From contig SAIW01000008.1 of NCBI GenBank assembly GCA_004028795.1, positions 186,001 to 250,000 of the forward strand: a stretch of 64,000 bases of DNA, in the 5' to 3' direction. Source of the stretch: Chitinophagaceae bacterium (GTDB lineage Bacteria > Bacteroidota > Bacteroidia > Chitinophagales > Chitinophagaceae). A model generated the notes under the pieces. That model was not told where the DNA came from, ran no database searches, and was given only the letters and a program-made list of their open reading frames with translations. Positions 31,364 to 40,571 of the stretch are shown piece after piece (position 1 is the first letter of the stretch; every line of letters begins with the position of its first letter). Position numbers and translations under genes: made by a program.

Positions 31364-33730
31364 ATGCAAAAAAAACACATTGTTTTCCCTTTCTTGTTTT
31401 CTGCAATGATAGTTCATGCACAACAAGTGCTTACTGTAAAAGATTATCAGCAGGCAGAAAGCATGTTAACAGCTAATACTGATAAATTAATAGACCGCAC
31501 TGTTTCGGCAATGAACTGGCTGGAAGGAGATAAATTAACGTATAAAGCATTAACTCCTGATGGTGCAGAATTCTATTTGGTAGATGCTGCCAAAGGCACA
31601 CGCAGCCTGGCTTTCGATCATGTTAAGCTTGCTGCAGCGTTATCAAAAGAAACAGGTAAAAATTATACTGCTACCACTTTGCCTTTCCAAGCTTTTTCTT
31701 TTAGCGATGATATGAAAACCATTCGTTTTCGCACAGGCGGTGTTACTTATGCAGCAGATTTACAAACATATTCCATAACAAAAGATGCAGGCACAAATAC
31801 CGGTGATGGCGGCGGTGGATTTAGTGGAAGAAGAAGAGGCGGCGGAAGCAGTGTACTTTCTCCCGACGGCAGTAAAGCAGCTTTTATTAAAGATTATAAT
31901 TTGTGGGTAAAAGATGTAAAGAGCGGAACGGAAACACAATTAACTACAGATGGCATTAAAGATTTTGGTTATGCAACAGATAATGCCGGATGGAGCCATA
32001 GTGATGGTGCAGTTTTGAGATGGAGCACTGATTCAAAAAAAATTGCAACGTTTCAGCAAGACCAACGCAATGTAGGCGAAATGTATTTGGTATCAACCAA
32101 TGTTGGTCATCCTAAATTAAGTTCATGGAAATACCCGTTGCCGGGAGATAAAGAAATTGCCATGATACATCGAGTGATAATTGATGTAGAGCAAAAAAAA
32201 ATAATACGTTTAAATATACAACCGGATGTGCATCGTGCTTCTTTGAGCGATGATATTTCAAGCAGCGGCACTTTTGATGATAACGATTGGAGTGAAGACG
32301 GTACACAGTTGGCTTTTCTTTCCACTTCAAGAGATCATAAAAATGAAAAATTCAGAATTGCCAATGCTTTAACAGGCGAAGTAAGAGATGTATTTGAAGA
32401 AACAGTTGCCACACAATTTGAAAGCGGTCAGGGAAGAATTAACTGGCGTTACTTAGCAAAAACCAATGAAATTATCTGGTATTCTGAAAGAGATAACTGG
32501 GGGCATTTGTATTTATATGATGCTGCAACCGGCAAAGTAAAAAATCAAATCACCAAAGGCAATTTTGTGGTAACACAATTGTTGAAAGTTGATGAAAAAA
32601 ACAGAGTATTATATTTTTATGCCAATGGCTTACAGGCTGAAAACCCTTACTACACTCAATTGTACAGCATAGGCTTTGACGGAAAGAACATGAAACTATT
32701 AACGCCGGGAGATGGTATTCACACTATTCAATTCTCTCCTTCAGGTAATTTTATTGTTGATACATGGAGTAAACCTGACGTTCCGCAAACGGTGGCTATT
32801 CGTAATTTACAAGGTAAGTTAATAGTTGAATTAGAGAAGAGAGACATTAGCCGTTTAAAAGCTACCGGCTGGAAACCGCCATCACCTTTCACAGTAAAAG
32901 CACATGATGGCTCAACAGATATTTACGGCATGTTATTTTTGCCAAGCAACTTCAACCCCAATAAAAAATATCCGATTATTGATTATATCTATCCCGGTCC
33001 GCAGGGCGGAAGCATTAGTGGTGGGTGGGCTTTCGGAGCTGCTGTAAGAGACAATCAGGCATTGGCTGAATTAGGTTTTATTGTAATGGAATTAGAAGGA
33101 ACAGGTAACCCGCTTCGTTCAAAAAGTTATCACGATATGTATTTTCCTAATATGAGTGAAAATACTTTGCCGGATCAGGTTTCAGCCATTCGTCAATTAG
33201 CACAACGCTTTACTTATATCGATACGAATAAAGTAGGTATTTGGGGACATTCAGGTGGCGGTTTTGCAACTGCCTGTGCTATGTTCAGATACCCTGATTT
33301 CTTTAAAGTAGGTATTTCAGAATCTGGTAATCATGATAACAGAAATTATGAAGATGATTGGGGTGAAAGATATATTGGCTTATTAACCAAAGATGCCAAC
33401 GGGAAGGATAATTACGAAGCACAGGCCAATCAGGTATATGCAGGAAACTTAAAAGGTAAATTAATGTTGGCTCATGGTATGATGGATGATAATGTTCCGC
33501 CATATAATACTTTATTAGTTGTTGAAGCATTGGAGAAAGCCAATAAAGATTATGACCTGATAATCTTTCCTAACAGTACACATGGTTATGGAGCTTACAG
33601 CAATTATATGATGCGTAGAAGATGGGATTATTTTGTAAAGAATTTGTTGGGAGCAGAGCCACCTAAAGAATATAAAATAACACCATCAACAGACCCGCGA
33701 AACGGAGTAATGATGGGATTCGGACAGTAG
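31364..33730 (+). CDS. Secreted dipeptidyl peptidase IV-type S9 peptidase
   Basis: 788 residues, signal peptide ending MIVHAQQ. N-terminal beta-propeller (about 60-530; contains SWKYPLPGDKEIAMI and a Gly/Arg-rich loop GDGGGGFSGRRRGGGSS) and C-terminal alpha/beta hydrolase. Catalytic triad: Ser630 in WGHSGGG, Asp708 in MMDDNVPP, His740 in STHGYG. Removes N-terminal dipeptides, usually X-Pro or X-Ala, in the periplasm. The Gly-Arg loop around residue 150 is unusual but in frame. Confidence 0.92.
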   Translation: MQKKHIVFPFLFSAMIVHAQQVLTVKDYQQAESMLTANTDKLIDRTVSAMNWLEGDKLTYKALTPDGAEFYLVDAAKGTRSLAFDHVKLAAALSKETGKNYTATTLPFQAFSFSDDMKTIRFRTGGVTYAADLQTYSITKDAGTNTGDGGGGFSGRRRGGGSSVLSPDGSKAAFIKDYNLWVKDVKSGTETQLTTDGIKDFGYATDNAGWSHSDGAVLRWSTDSKKIATFQQDQRNVGEMYLVSTNVGHPKLSSWKYPLPGDKEIAMIHRVIIDVEQKKIIRLNIQPDVHRASLSDDISSSGTFDDNDWSEDGTQLAFLSTSRDHKNEKFRIANALTGEVRDVFEETVATQFESGQGRINWRYLAKTNEIIWYSERDNWGHLYLYDAATGKVKNQITKGNFVVTQLLKVDEKNRVLYFYANGLQAENPYYTQLYSIGFDGKNMKLLTPGDGIHTIQFSPSGNFIVDTWSKPDVPQTVAIRNLQGKLIVELEKRDISRLKATGWKPPSPFTVKAHDGSTDIYGMLFLPSNFNPNKKYPIIDYIYPGPQGGSISGGWAFGAAVRDNQALAELGFIVMELEGTGNPLRSKSYHDMYFPNMSENTLPDQVSAIRQLAQRFTYIDTNKVGIWGHSGGGFATACAMFRYPDFFKVGISESGNHDNRNYEDDWGERYIGLLTKDANGKDNYEAQANQVYAGNLKGKLMLAHGMMDDNVPPYNTLLVVEALEKANKDYDLIIFPNSTHGYGAYSNYMMRRRWDYFVKNLLGAEPPKEYKITPSTDPRNGVMMGFGQ

Positions 33731-33744
33731 CATGTAACATATTC

Positions 33745-33843
33745 CGTCATTTCGAGGTTCGTGCCGAGAAATCTTTTTAATAAATTAAACTGAGATTTCT
33801 CGTTGGGCAATCCCGATACTTCGGGACAATCTCGAAATGACAT
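33745..33843. repeat. CGTCATTKCGAG-type inverted-repeat element, intergenic
   Basis: Starts CGTCATTTCGAG and ends with its near complement CTCGAAATGACA. The interior contains ATCCCGATACTTCGGGA, which resembles the hairpin of the TGCGACGCAA family (1755-1773 and 17884-17901). Confidence 0.8.
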
Positions 33844-33847
33844 AAAG

Positions 33848-33881
33848 AAAGAGTCACGTTGCAATTGCAACGTGACTCTTT
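33848..33881. terminator. Perfect 34-bp palindrome, bidirectional terminator
   Basis: AAAGAGTCACGTTGCAA at 33848-33864 is followed at once by its exact complement to 33881, T-rich on both sides. It lies between the convergent DPP IV and KorA genes. Confidence 0.8.
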
Positions 33882-33900
33882 CTATTTATTGACTAAAATT

Positions 33901-35748
33901 TTACAACATTTTTTTCAATGCATCAACCAATTCTGTTTTGGTAATAGGTACACCCATTATTTTATTGTAGGCTTTGGCATCAACCATATACACATCACGT
34001 AAAATTTTCACTAACTGTCCGTTATTAATTTCAGGAACAACAACAGTGTCAAAATTTTTAATAATATCTCCTAAATTTTTAGGGAATGGCCTTACATAAC
34101 GTAAATGAGCATGGCTAATACTATGGCCTTCTGCCTGCAATTCCATACAGGCACTTTTAATAGAACCATATGTACTTCCCCAACCGATAACCAATACTTT
34201 TCCTTTTTCAGGGCCGCTATCTAATTTTTGATCGGGAATATAATTCGCAATTTTATCAACCTTTTCTTGTCTGATGTTTACCATTAACTGGTGGTTCTCC
34301 GGCTCATAGTTTACATTACCGGTAATGTTTTGTTTTTCCAAGCCACCGATTCTGTGTTCTAAGCCCGGAGTGCCTGGAACAGCCCAGGGTCTTGCTAATT
34401 TTTCATCTCTTAAATAAGGAAGAAACTTTTCTTCACCATCACCTAATTCGGTTTTGAACTTTACTTCAATTTTAGGTAAGTCGGCAGACTTAGGAAAAGC
34501 CCATGGTTCTGCACCATTGGCAATATATCCATCACTTAATAAAATAATCGGCGTCATATGTTGCACAGCAATTCTTACTGCTTCGTAAGCAACTTCAAAA
34601 CAATCGCTTGGTGTTGATGAAGCAATAATCGGCATCGGGCATTCACCGTTTCTGCCATAATATGCCTGCATTAAATCGCTCTGTTCTGTTTTGGTTGGTA
34701 AACCTGTACTTGGCCCGCCACGTTGAATATTAATAATAACCAGAGGAATTTCTAGCATGACAGCCAAACCCATTGCCTCAGCTTTTAAAGCCATGCCGGG
34801 ACCGCTGGTAGTAGTTACTCCTAATGTTCCACCGTAACTGGCACCAATTGCTGAAGTAATAGCTGCAATTTCATCTTCTGCCTGAAAAGTTTTAATACCA
34901 AAAGATTTGTACTTACTTAACTCATGCAAAATATCTGATGCAGGGGTAATAGGATAACTCCCTAAAAACATCGGCAACCCGCTTTTTTCAGAAGCTGCTA
35001 TTAAACCGTAAGACAATGCCTGATTACCCATGATACTTCTGTAAGTACCCTTAGGTAATTTAGCTTTTTCAACTTTATATCGGGTAGTAAAAGTTTCTGT
35101 TGTATCTCCGTAATTATAACCTGCCTGTAATACTTTAATATTGCTTTGAAGAATAACTTCTTTCTTACCGAATTTTTCTTTTAAGAAATCTATAGTTGTG
35201 TCAAGTGTTCTGTTATACATCCAGTAAATAAAGCCCAATACAAACATGTTTTTTGCACGGTCTCTTTCTTTCACCCCTAATTCAGTAAAATCTTTTAAGG
35301 CTTCACGGGTAAGTTTGGTAACATCAATTTTAATTACTTCATAACCTTCCAGACTACCGTCTTCTAAAGGGTTTACACCTTCAGCATAATTGGCAAGGCG
35401 AAGATTTTTGGCATCAAAACCATCAATGTTAGCAATAATTTTTCCGCCAAATTTTAGTGCTTTTAAATTTACTTTTAATGCAGCAGCATTCATAGCTACC
35501 AGTACATCACAAATATCTCCCGGCGTAAAAACTCTGTCGCTTGAGAACCTGAGTTGAAAGCCGCTTACACCCGGAAGCGTTCCTATCGGGGCACGGATTT
35601 CAGCAGGAAAATCAGGAAAAGTGGCAAGGTCAATTCCTAATAAAGCAGTGTTGTTGGTAAACTGTTGACCGGTAAGCTGCATACCGTCTCCGCTATCGCC
35701 TGCAAATTTTATTACTACGTCTTGTAAAACCTGTTCTTTAGCAATCAT
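33901..35748 (-). CDS. korA: 2-oxoacid:ferredoxin oxidoreductase, alpha subunit with fused gamma domain
   Basis: 615 residues. Gamma domain first (VVIKFAGDSGDGMQLTGQQFTNNTALLGIDLATFPDFPAEIRAPIG, residues 10-190), then the alpha pyrimidine-binding domain (GNQALSYGLIAASEKSGLPMFLGSYPITPASDILHEL, ADEIAAI, TTTSGPGMALKAEAMGLA), and a C-terminal domain with VIGWGSTYGSI. This is the 2-oxoglutarate/2-oxoacid type of Bacteroidota. The partner beta subunit gene, which carries the TPP and Fe-S sites and is usually adjacent, is not in this window. Confidence 0.9.
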   Translation of the reverse strand: MIAKEQVLQDVVIKFAGDSGDGMQLTGQQFTNNTALLGIDLATFPDFPAEIRAPIGTLPGVSGFQLRFSSDRVFTPGDICDVLVAMNAAALKVNLKALKFGGKIIANIDGFDAKNLRLANYAEGVNPLEDGSLEGYEVIKIDVTKLTREALKDFTELGVKERDRAKNMFVLGFIYWMYNRTLDTTIDFLKEKFGKKEVILQSNIKVLQAGYNYGDTTETFTTRYKVEKAKLPKGTYRSIMGNQALSYGLIAASEKSGLPMFLGSYPITPASDILHELSKYKSFGIKTFQAEDEIAAITSAIGASYGGTLGVTTTSGPGMALKAEAMGLAVMLEIPLVIINIQRGGPSTGLPTKTEQSDLMQAYYGRNGECPMPIIASSTPSDCFEVAYEAVRIAVQHMTPIILLSDGYIANGAEPWAFPKSADLPKIEVKFKTELGDGEEKFLPYLRDEKLARPWAVPGTPGLEHRIGGLEKQNITGNVNYEPENHQLMVNIRQEKVDKIANYIPDQKLDSGPEKGKVLVIGWGSTYGSIKSACMELQAEGHSISHAHLRYVRPFPKNLGDIIKNFDTVVVPEINNGQLVKILRDVYMVDAKAYNKIMGVPITKTELVDALKKML

Positions 35749-35939
35749 TATAAAAAATTGAATTTTGCTAAGATAAGGATATGCAGTTTATTGAAGAATG
35801 ATATTTATAGAATATAAACAAACATTTTACGCAATCGTTAATGTAATTAAGCTACTGTTTTTTAACAGAACAAAAATGAACAGAAGATGCTTAAGCTGCA
35901 TTAACTTGCATATCCCGAAAATTTTATTCTGCAATACAC

Positions 35940-36779
35940 ATGATAAACCTTTACGCCGTAAAGTTTGCCTTTTTCAGTCTTATGCTTACAGCATGCAATC
36001 AACAAAGCCATGTAAACAATTCTGAAGATACAGCAACAGCCAAAGCAGTTAAACCCAATTTACCCGATACTGTTTTAAAGTTTAAACATAAACCACCTGT
36101 TTACGACAGTACCAAAAAATATGTGTATTTAACTTTTGATGATGGCCCGCAAAACGGCACCACCACTGTATTTGATATATGCAGAAAAGAAGGCGTAAAA
36201 GCCACTTTTTTTATGGTGGGTTTACATACCGATAGATTCCCCAATGGCCATGCTTTGGTTAGTGAAATAAAAAACAGCTACCCTCAGTTTTTATTAGCTA
36301 ATCACAGCTTTACCCACGCAAACGGGAAGTACCATTTTTTTTATCAGCATCCGCAAATGGCATTTGAAGATTTTATGCAGGCACAGCAAACACTCTCTGT
36401 TCCCTATAAAATAATTCGTTTGCCCGGCAACAGTGCATGGGTAGAAAAAGGTGATGTTAAAGCAAGTAATTTAGTAAGACCTGTTTGTGAATTATTAGAT
36501 AGTGCCGGTTATAACGTAATAGGTTGGGATGTGGAATGGAGCTTTAACCATAAAACTGCTTACCCGGTACAAAAACCTGAAAAAATGATTGCATTGGTTG
36601 ATAGTGCTTTTGCAAAAGAGCATACACGAACCAAAAATCATCTGGTTATTTTATCGCACGACAGAATGTTTCGTTTACCGCAGTATGCTGATGAACTTAC
36701 TGCTTTTATTGCTTTATTAAGGCAACGGGGTTATGTTTTTGAAACGGTTGATAATTATCCAAACTTAAAACCGCTTTAA
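35940..36779 (+). CDS. Polysaccharide deacetylase lipoprotein (NodB domain)
   Basis: 279 residues. Lipoprotein signal with lipobox LTAC (Cys about 19). NodB motifs: VYLTFDDGPQNGTT (metal Asp), LANHSFTHANG (H-x3-H), RLPGNSAW and a late LSHDRMFR. All CE4 metal positions are present, so an active exported N-deacetylase is likely, perhaps on peptidoglycan or exopolysaccharide. Start at ATG 35940 is set by the signal peptide. Confidence 0.87.
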   Translation: MINLYAVKFAFFSLMLTACNQQSHVNNSEDTATAKAVKPNLPDTVLKFKHKPPVYDSTKKYVYLTFDDGPQNGTTTVFDICRKEGVKATFFMVGLHTDRFPNGHALVSEIKNSYPQFLLANHSFTHANGKYHFFYQHPQMAFEDFMQAQQTLSVPYKIIRLPGNSAWVEKGDVKASNLVRPVCELLDSAGYNVIGWDVEWSFNHKTAYPVQKPEKMIALVDSAFAKEHTRTKNHLVILSHDRMFRLPQYADELTAFIALLRQRGYVFETVDNYPNLKPL

Positions 36780-36836
36780 TTTTAACTTGATACAAAATAA
36801 TTTCTCAATATTTTTACAACTGTAAAATTTATAACT

Positions 36837-37613
36837 ATGGCTTTATTTCAATCAGGAAATCCTACCTTATCAGAAAAGTTTTTCAATACTGCTGCAACAC
36901 GCAATGCAGAATTACAAGGTGTAATGAGTGTAAGAGGTGCTATTAATAAGTTTGGGTTTTTAATGTTAATGGTAATCGGCGGTGCAGCTTACACATGGCA
37001 TTTATTTGAAACAGGTAATCCATCATTAATGTACACATTATTATTAGTTGGTGTTTTCGGCGGATTAATCTGTGCATTAGTAATATCCTTCAAACCCAAT
37101 TGGGCAGCCTATTTGGCACCGGCATATGGTATATTAGAAGGCTTTGCTTTGGGTGCATTATCTGTTGTTATTAATGAAACTGTGGGTAAAAAATATCCGG
37201 GTATTGTAATGCAGGCTGTGGGTTTAACATTTGGTGTTGCTATTGCAATGTTTGTACTCTATAATTTCAGAATAATAAAAGCAACAGAAAAATTTAAAAG
37301 TGTAATTTTTGCTGCAACGCTTGGTATTGCTGTGTTTTACGGAATTACTATGTTGTTAAGATTATTTGGTGTGCAATTAGAATTTATGAGTATAACAAAC
37401 GGCGGTATATTAGGAATTGGTATAAGTCTATTTGTTGTTGCCATTGCTGCGTTGAATTTAATTTTAGATTTTGATATGATTGAAAAAGGAGCAGAAATGG
37501 GAGCACCTAAATATATGGAATGGTACGGTGCATTCGGCTTGCTGGTAACCATTGTTTGGTTATATATTGAAATTTTAAAATTGTTAAGCCGTTTTGCTAA
37601 CAGCAGAAATTAA
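36837..37613 (+). CDS. Bax inhibitor-1/YccA family membrane protein
   Basis: 258 residues, seven hydrophobic segments. The N-terminal cytoplasmic segment NPTLSEKFFNTAATRNAELQGVMSVRGAINK is typical of the YccA/YbhL-like group in Bacteroidota, and the body carries APAYGILEGFALGALS and LDFDMIEKGAEMGAPKYMEWYGAFGLLVTIVWLYIEIL. Related proteins are calcium-leak channels or FtsH modulators. Monocistronic with a terminator. Confidence 0.88.
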   Translation: MALFQSGNPTLSEKFFNTAATRNAELQGVMSVRGAINKFGFLMLMVIGGAAYTWHLFETGNPSLMYTLLLVGVFGGLICALVISFKPNWAAYLAPAYGILEGFALGALSVVINETVGKKYPGIVMQAVGLTFGVAIAMFVLYNFRIIKATEKFKSVIFAATLGIAVFYGITMLLRLFGVQLEFMSITNGGILGIGISLFVVAIAALNLILDFDMIEKGAEMGAPKYMEWYGAFGLLVTIVWLYIEILKLLSRFANSRN

Positions 37614-37632
37614 TCTTCACGATAAATTTATT

Positions 37633-37666
37633 AAACCGTCATTCATTCATTGTTTGGCGGTTTTTT
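37633..37666 (+). terminator. Rho-independent terminator
   Basis: AAACCG (37633-37638) pairs with CGGTTT (37658-37663), followed by further T residues. The loop is long (19 bases), so strength is moderate. Confidence 0.6.
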
Positions 37667-37728
37667 ATTTTCTGTAAAAGCTGAATAAAGAATAAGAATT
37701 ATCTTGTACCGTTAAGCAAAATTCAATC

Positions 37729-39744
37729 ATGCGATTTCAACAACATCGTTCTAATTTATCTGATAAGGAGCTGATTAATATGTATAAATACCTTCTGCTG
37801 CCCCGCATGATTGAAGAAAAAATGTTACTCTTATTAAGGCAGGGAAGAATCAGTAAATGGTTTAGCGGTATCGGTCAGGAAGCTATTGCAGTAGGCTCTA
37901 CGCTTGCCTTACAGCCCGATGAATGGATTATGCCTTTACACCGCAATTTGGGTGTTTTTACTTCCCGCAATATGCCGTTGAGTAAATTGTTTATGCAATG
38001 GCAGGGTAATAAAGAAGGGTATAGTAAAGGGCGTGAAAGAAGTTTTCATTTTGGCAGCAAAGAACATTTTATCTGTGGAATGATTTCACATCTCGGTCCG
38101 CAAATGGCAGTAGCTGATGGTGTTGCCTTAGCATATAAACTAAAAAGTGAGCACAAAGTTTCTCTTGCCTATACAGGCGATGGCGGCACCAGTGAAGGTG
38201 ATTTTCATGAAGCATTAAATGTAGCAGCTGTGTGGGATTTACCCGTAATCTTTATCATTGAAAACAATGGCTATGGCTTATCAACTCCGGTTAATGAACA
38301 ATACCGTTGTGAAAATTTAATTGATAAAGCCAAAGGCTACGGCATGGAAGGTGTGCAGATAGATGGCAATAATATTTTATGTGTGTATGATACCATAAAA
38401 GGTGTGAGAGAATACTGCATCAACAATCAAAAGCCATATTTAATTGAATGCAAAACATTCAGAATGCGTGGTCATGAAGAAGCCAGCGGAACCAAATATG
38501 TACCTAAAGAACTGTTTGAAGAATGGCAACAAAAAGACCCTATTAAAAATTATGAAGATTGGTTGTTGAATGAAAATGTTTTATCTGCTGACGATGTTGA
38601 AACAATCCGAAATGAATTTAAGCAATACATAGAAGCTGAATTATTAAACGCCAATCAAACAAAAAAAATTGAAGTTGATATTGATGAAGAGTTGAATGAT
38701 GTTTATTATACCAAGATGACAGATGACAGAGAACGGATAACAGTAAATACAAATAATCTGTCATCTGTCATCTCAACACAGTCATCTCAACTCCGTTTCA
38801 TCGATGCTATTAAACAGGCTTTGTATCAATCATTACAAAAGCATAATGATTTAATTATTATGGGGCAGGATATCGCAGAGTATGGCGGTGCTTTTAAAAT
38901 AACAGAAGGCTTTGTAAATGAATTCGGTAAACATAGAATACGCAATACACCGCTTTGTGAAAGTGCCATTATAGGTGCTGCATTGGGCTTGAGTTTGGAA
39001 GGATTTAAAAGCATTGTTGAAATGCAGTTTGCAGATTTTGTAAGTGTAGGTTTTAATCAAATAGTAAATAATCTGGCAAAAATTCATTACAGGTGGGGAG
39101 CCAACGCCAATGTGGTTATCCGTATGCCAACCGGTGCAGGTGTTGGTGCCGGACCTTTTCACAGCCAAACCAATGAAGCATGGTTTATGCATGTGCCGGG
39201 TTTAAAAATCGTATATCCATCCACACCCGAAGATGCCAAAGGATTATTAATTGCTGCCATTAATGATGGCAATCCTGTATTATATTTTGAACATAAATTA
39301 TTGTACAGAAGTATCAGTGGTTTAGTACCGGATGCGTATTATGAGATTGAAATCGGTAAAGCAAAAACTGTAAATGAAGGAGATGATATAACCATTATTA
39401 CCTACGGAGCTGCTGTGCATTGGGCATTAGAATATGCTGCACAACATGAATTAAGTATTGAAATATTGGATTTAAGAACACTGCTTCCGTTAGATTATAA
39501 CGCTATTAAAAATGCAGTTGCTAAAACAGGTAAAGTGTTGATTTTGCATGAAGATACTTTAACACTGGGCATTGGTGCAGAAATAAGTGCATGGATTAAT
39601 GAGCATTGCTTTGAAATGTTGGATGCACCTGTATTGCGTTGTGCAAGTTTAGATACACCCATACCTTTTAATACAGAGTTAGAGCAACATTTTCTGGCAA
39701 AAGCAAGATTGCACGATTGTGTTGAAAAATTGATTGGTTATTGA
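37729..39744 (+). CDS. Fused E1 alpha/beta subunit of 2-oxoacid (branched-chain type) dehydrogenase
   Basis: 671 residues joining two normally separate chains. Alpha part (1-325): GQEAIAVGS, GDGGTSEGDFHEALN to FIIENNGYG (TPP motif), RMRGHEEASGTKY. Beta part (about 356-671): FIDAIKQALYQSLQKHNDLIIMGQDIAEYGG, RIRNTPLCESAIIGAALG, FEHKLLYR. Decarboxylates branched-chain or related 2-oxoacids and passes the acyl group to E2 lipoate. The join (residues 329-354) is encoded by an 11-unit period-7 array. E2 and E3 genes are not adjacent. Confidence 0.9.
   Translation: MRFQQHRSNLSDKELINMYKYLLLPRMIEEKMLLLLRQGRISKWFSGIGQEAIAVGSTLALQPDEWIMPLHRNLGVFTSRNMPLSKLFMQWQGNKEGYSKGRERSFHFGSKEHFICGMISHLGPQMAVADGVALAYKLKSEHKVSLAYTGDGGTSEGDFHEALNVAAVWDLPVIFIIENNGYGLSTPVNEQYRCENLIDKAKGYGMEGVQIDGNNILCVYDTIKGVREYCINNQKPYLIECKTFRMRGHEEASGTKYVPKELFEEWQQKDPIKNYEDWLLNENVLSADDVETIRNEFKQYIEAELLNANQTKKIEVDIDEELNDVYYTKMTDDRERITVNTNNLSSVISTQSSQLRFIDAIKQALYQSLQKHNDLIIMGQDIAEYGGAFKITEGFVNEFGKHRIRNTPLCESAIIGAALGLSLEGFKSIVEMQFADFVSVGFNQIVNNLAKIHYRWGANANVVIRMPTGAGVGAGPFHSQTNEAWFMHVPGLKIVYPSTPEDAKGLLIAAINDGNPVLYFEHKLLYRSISGLVPDAYYEIEIGKAKTVNEGDDITIITYGAAVHWALEYAAQHELSIEILDLRTLLPLDYNAIKNAVAKTGKVLILHEDTLTLGIGAEISAWINEHCFEMLDAPVLRCASLDTPIPFNTELEQHFLAKARLHDCVEKLIGY
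38714..38790. repeat. Period-7 array in the E1 alpha/beta linker
   Basis: Eleven 7-base units in one unbroken phase over 77 bases. The first units are AGATGAC, the later ones ATCTGTC and ATCTCAA, so the two halves read as roughly inverted. The coded linker (DDRERITVNTNNLSSVISTQ) has no known domain. Confidence 0.8.
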
Positions 39745-39759
39745 TGAAGAGAATGATAA

Positions 39760-40110
39760 TTACTTCACTGATTTACTTTCATTTAAAACATAAATAATTT
39801 GTTCATAAAGTTGAGGTATTTTATTCTTCAAAACATCCCAAACAATTGAGTAATTAACACCAATATAATCATGAATTAAACGGTCTCTCATCCCTGCCAT
39901 ACTTTTCCATTCAACAGAACTCCATTTAACTTTAAAATCAGCCGGAATTTTCTTTGTTGCTTCACCAATTATTTCTAAACTTCTTACCACAGCCCTTTTT
40001 AAAGTTTCATCATCAAGAAAATTATCTTTTGTAAGCTTATTACTTATAGAAAGTAAATACAAACATTCATCTGCAATATGGTTTAAAAATTCAATTGGCT
40101 CTTTAAACAT
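39760..40110 (-). CDS. hepT: HepT-family toxin (DUF86 RNase)
   Basis: 116 residues, all helical. The HepT R-x4-H-x-Y motif is present as RDRLIHDY. In characterised pairs HepT is an RNase or tRNA-targeting toxin kept inactive by AMP groups that MntA adds to the motif tyrosine. Overlaps the nucleotidyltransferase gene by eight bases; second gene of the operon. Converges on the E1 gene with 15 bases between. Confidence 0.9.
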   Translation of the reverse strand: MFKEPIEFLNHIADECLYLLSISNKLTKDNFLDDETLKRAVVRSLEIIGEATKKIPADFKVKWSSVEWKSMAGMRDRLIHDYIGVNYSIVWDVLKNKIPQLYEQIIYVLNESKSVK

Positions 40111-40399
40111 AAATTACGTTGTTTAAAATCTTAGGGCCAATATGTTTACTCAATCCGTTTTTAGTAACAATTTCAATTTTTTCATCTTTGAATAAATTCT
40201 CAAAAATGTCATAAACAGCCATATAATTATCAAAATTTTCTCTTTCAGGTTCAAAATCTATAAGTAAATCTATATCACTTTTATCTGTTTGTTTATCAAA
40301 TACGTATGAACCAAAAAGTCCGATATCCGATACTCCTAACTTTAAAAGTTCTTCTTTATGTTTTTTAAGTAACGATAAAATATTTTCCTTTGTTATCAT
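40103..40399 (-). CDS. mntA: MntA-family nucleotidyltransferase antitoxin
   Basis: 98 residues from ATG 40399 (MITKENILSLLKKHKEELLK). The minimal nucleotidyltransferase motif is GLFGSYVFDKQTDKSDIDLL (G-S-x10-D-x-D), with a later Lys/Glu-rich IEIVT strand. In known systems it AMPylates HepT to neutralise it. The 29-residue upstream extension is excluded because it crosses the operator. Confidence 0.9.
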   Translation of the reverse strand: MITKENILSLLKKHKEELLKLGVSDIGLFGSYVFDKQTDKSDIDLLIDFEPERENFDNYMAVYDIFENLFKDEKIEIVTKNGLSKHIGPKILNNVIYV

Positions 40400-40403
40400 C
40401 AAA

Positions 40404-40423
40404 TTAAATTTAGGTAAATTTAA
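40404..40423. promoter_or_regulatory. Operator palindrome of the mntA-hepT operon
   Basis: TTAAATTTA (40404-40412) and TAAATTTAA (40415-40423) are perfect complements with a GG spacer, ending five bases before the mntA ATG. Toxin-antitoxin operons are usually autoregulated at such sites. Confidence 0.6.
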
Positions 40424-40571
40424 ATCATTAAACTGATTAAGCAGTAAAGATGAAGAAATGTATTTGTGTAATAGTTGCAAAAGCAACCTTATATTTTAAT
40501 TTTTATTGTATCATTGCATTTTCAAACCCTAATGATTGTTTGCTAATTGTTTAATTTTAAAAGCAAACATT

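Noticed and set aside
35798-36025. Plus-strand 75-codon frame before the deacetylase lipoprotein
   Set aside because: It overlaps the start of the well supported lipoprotein gene in another frame and has no recognisable features.
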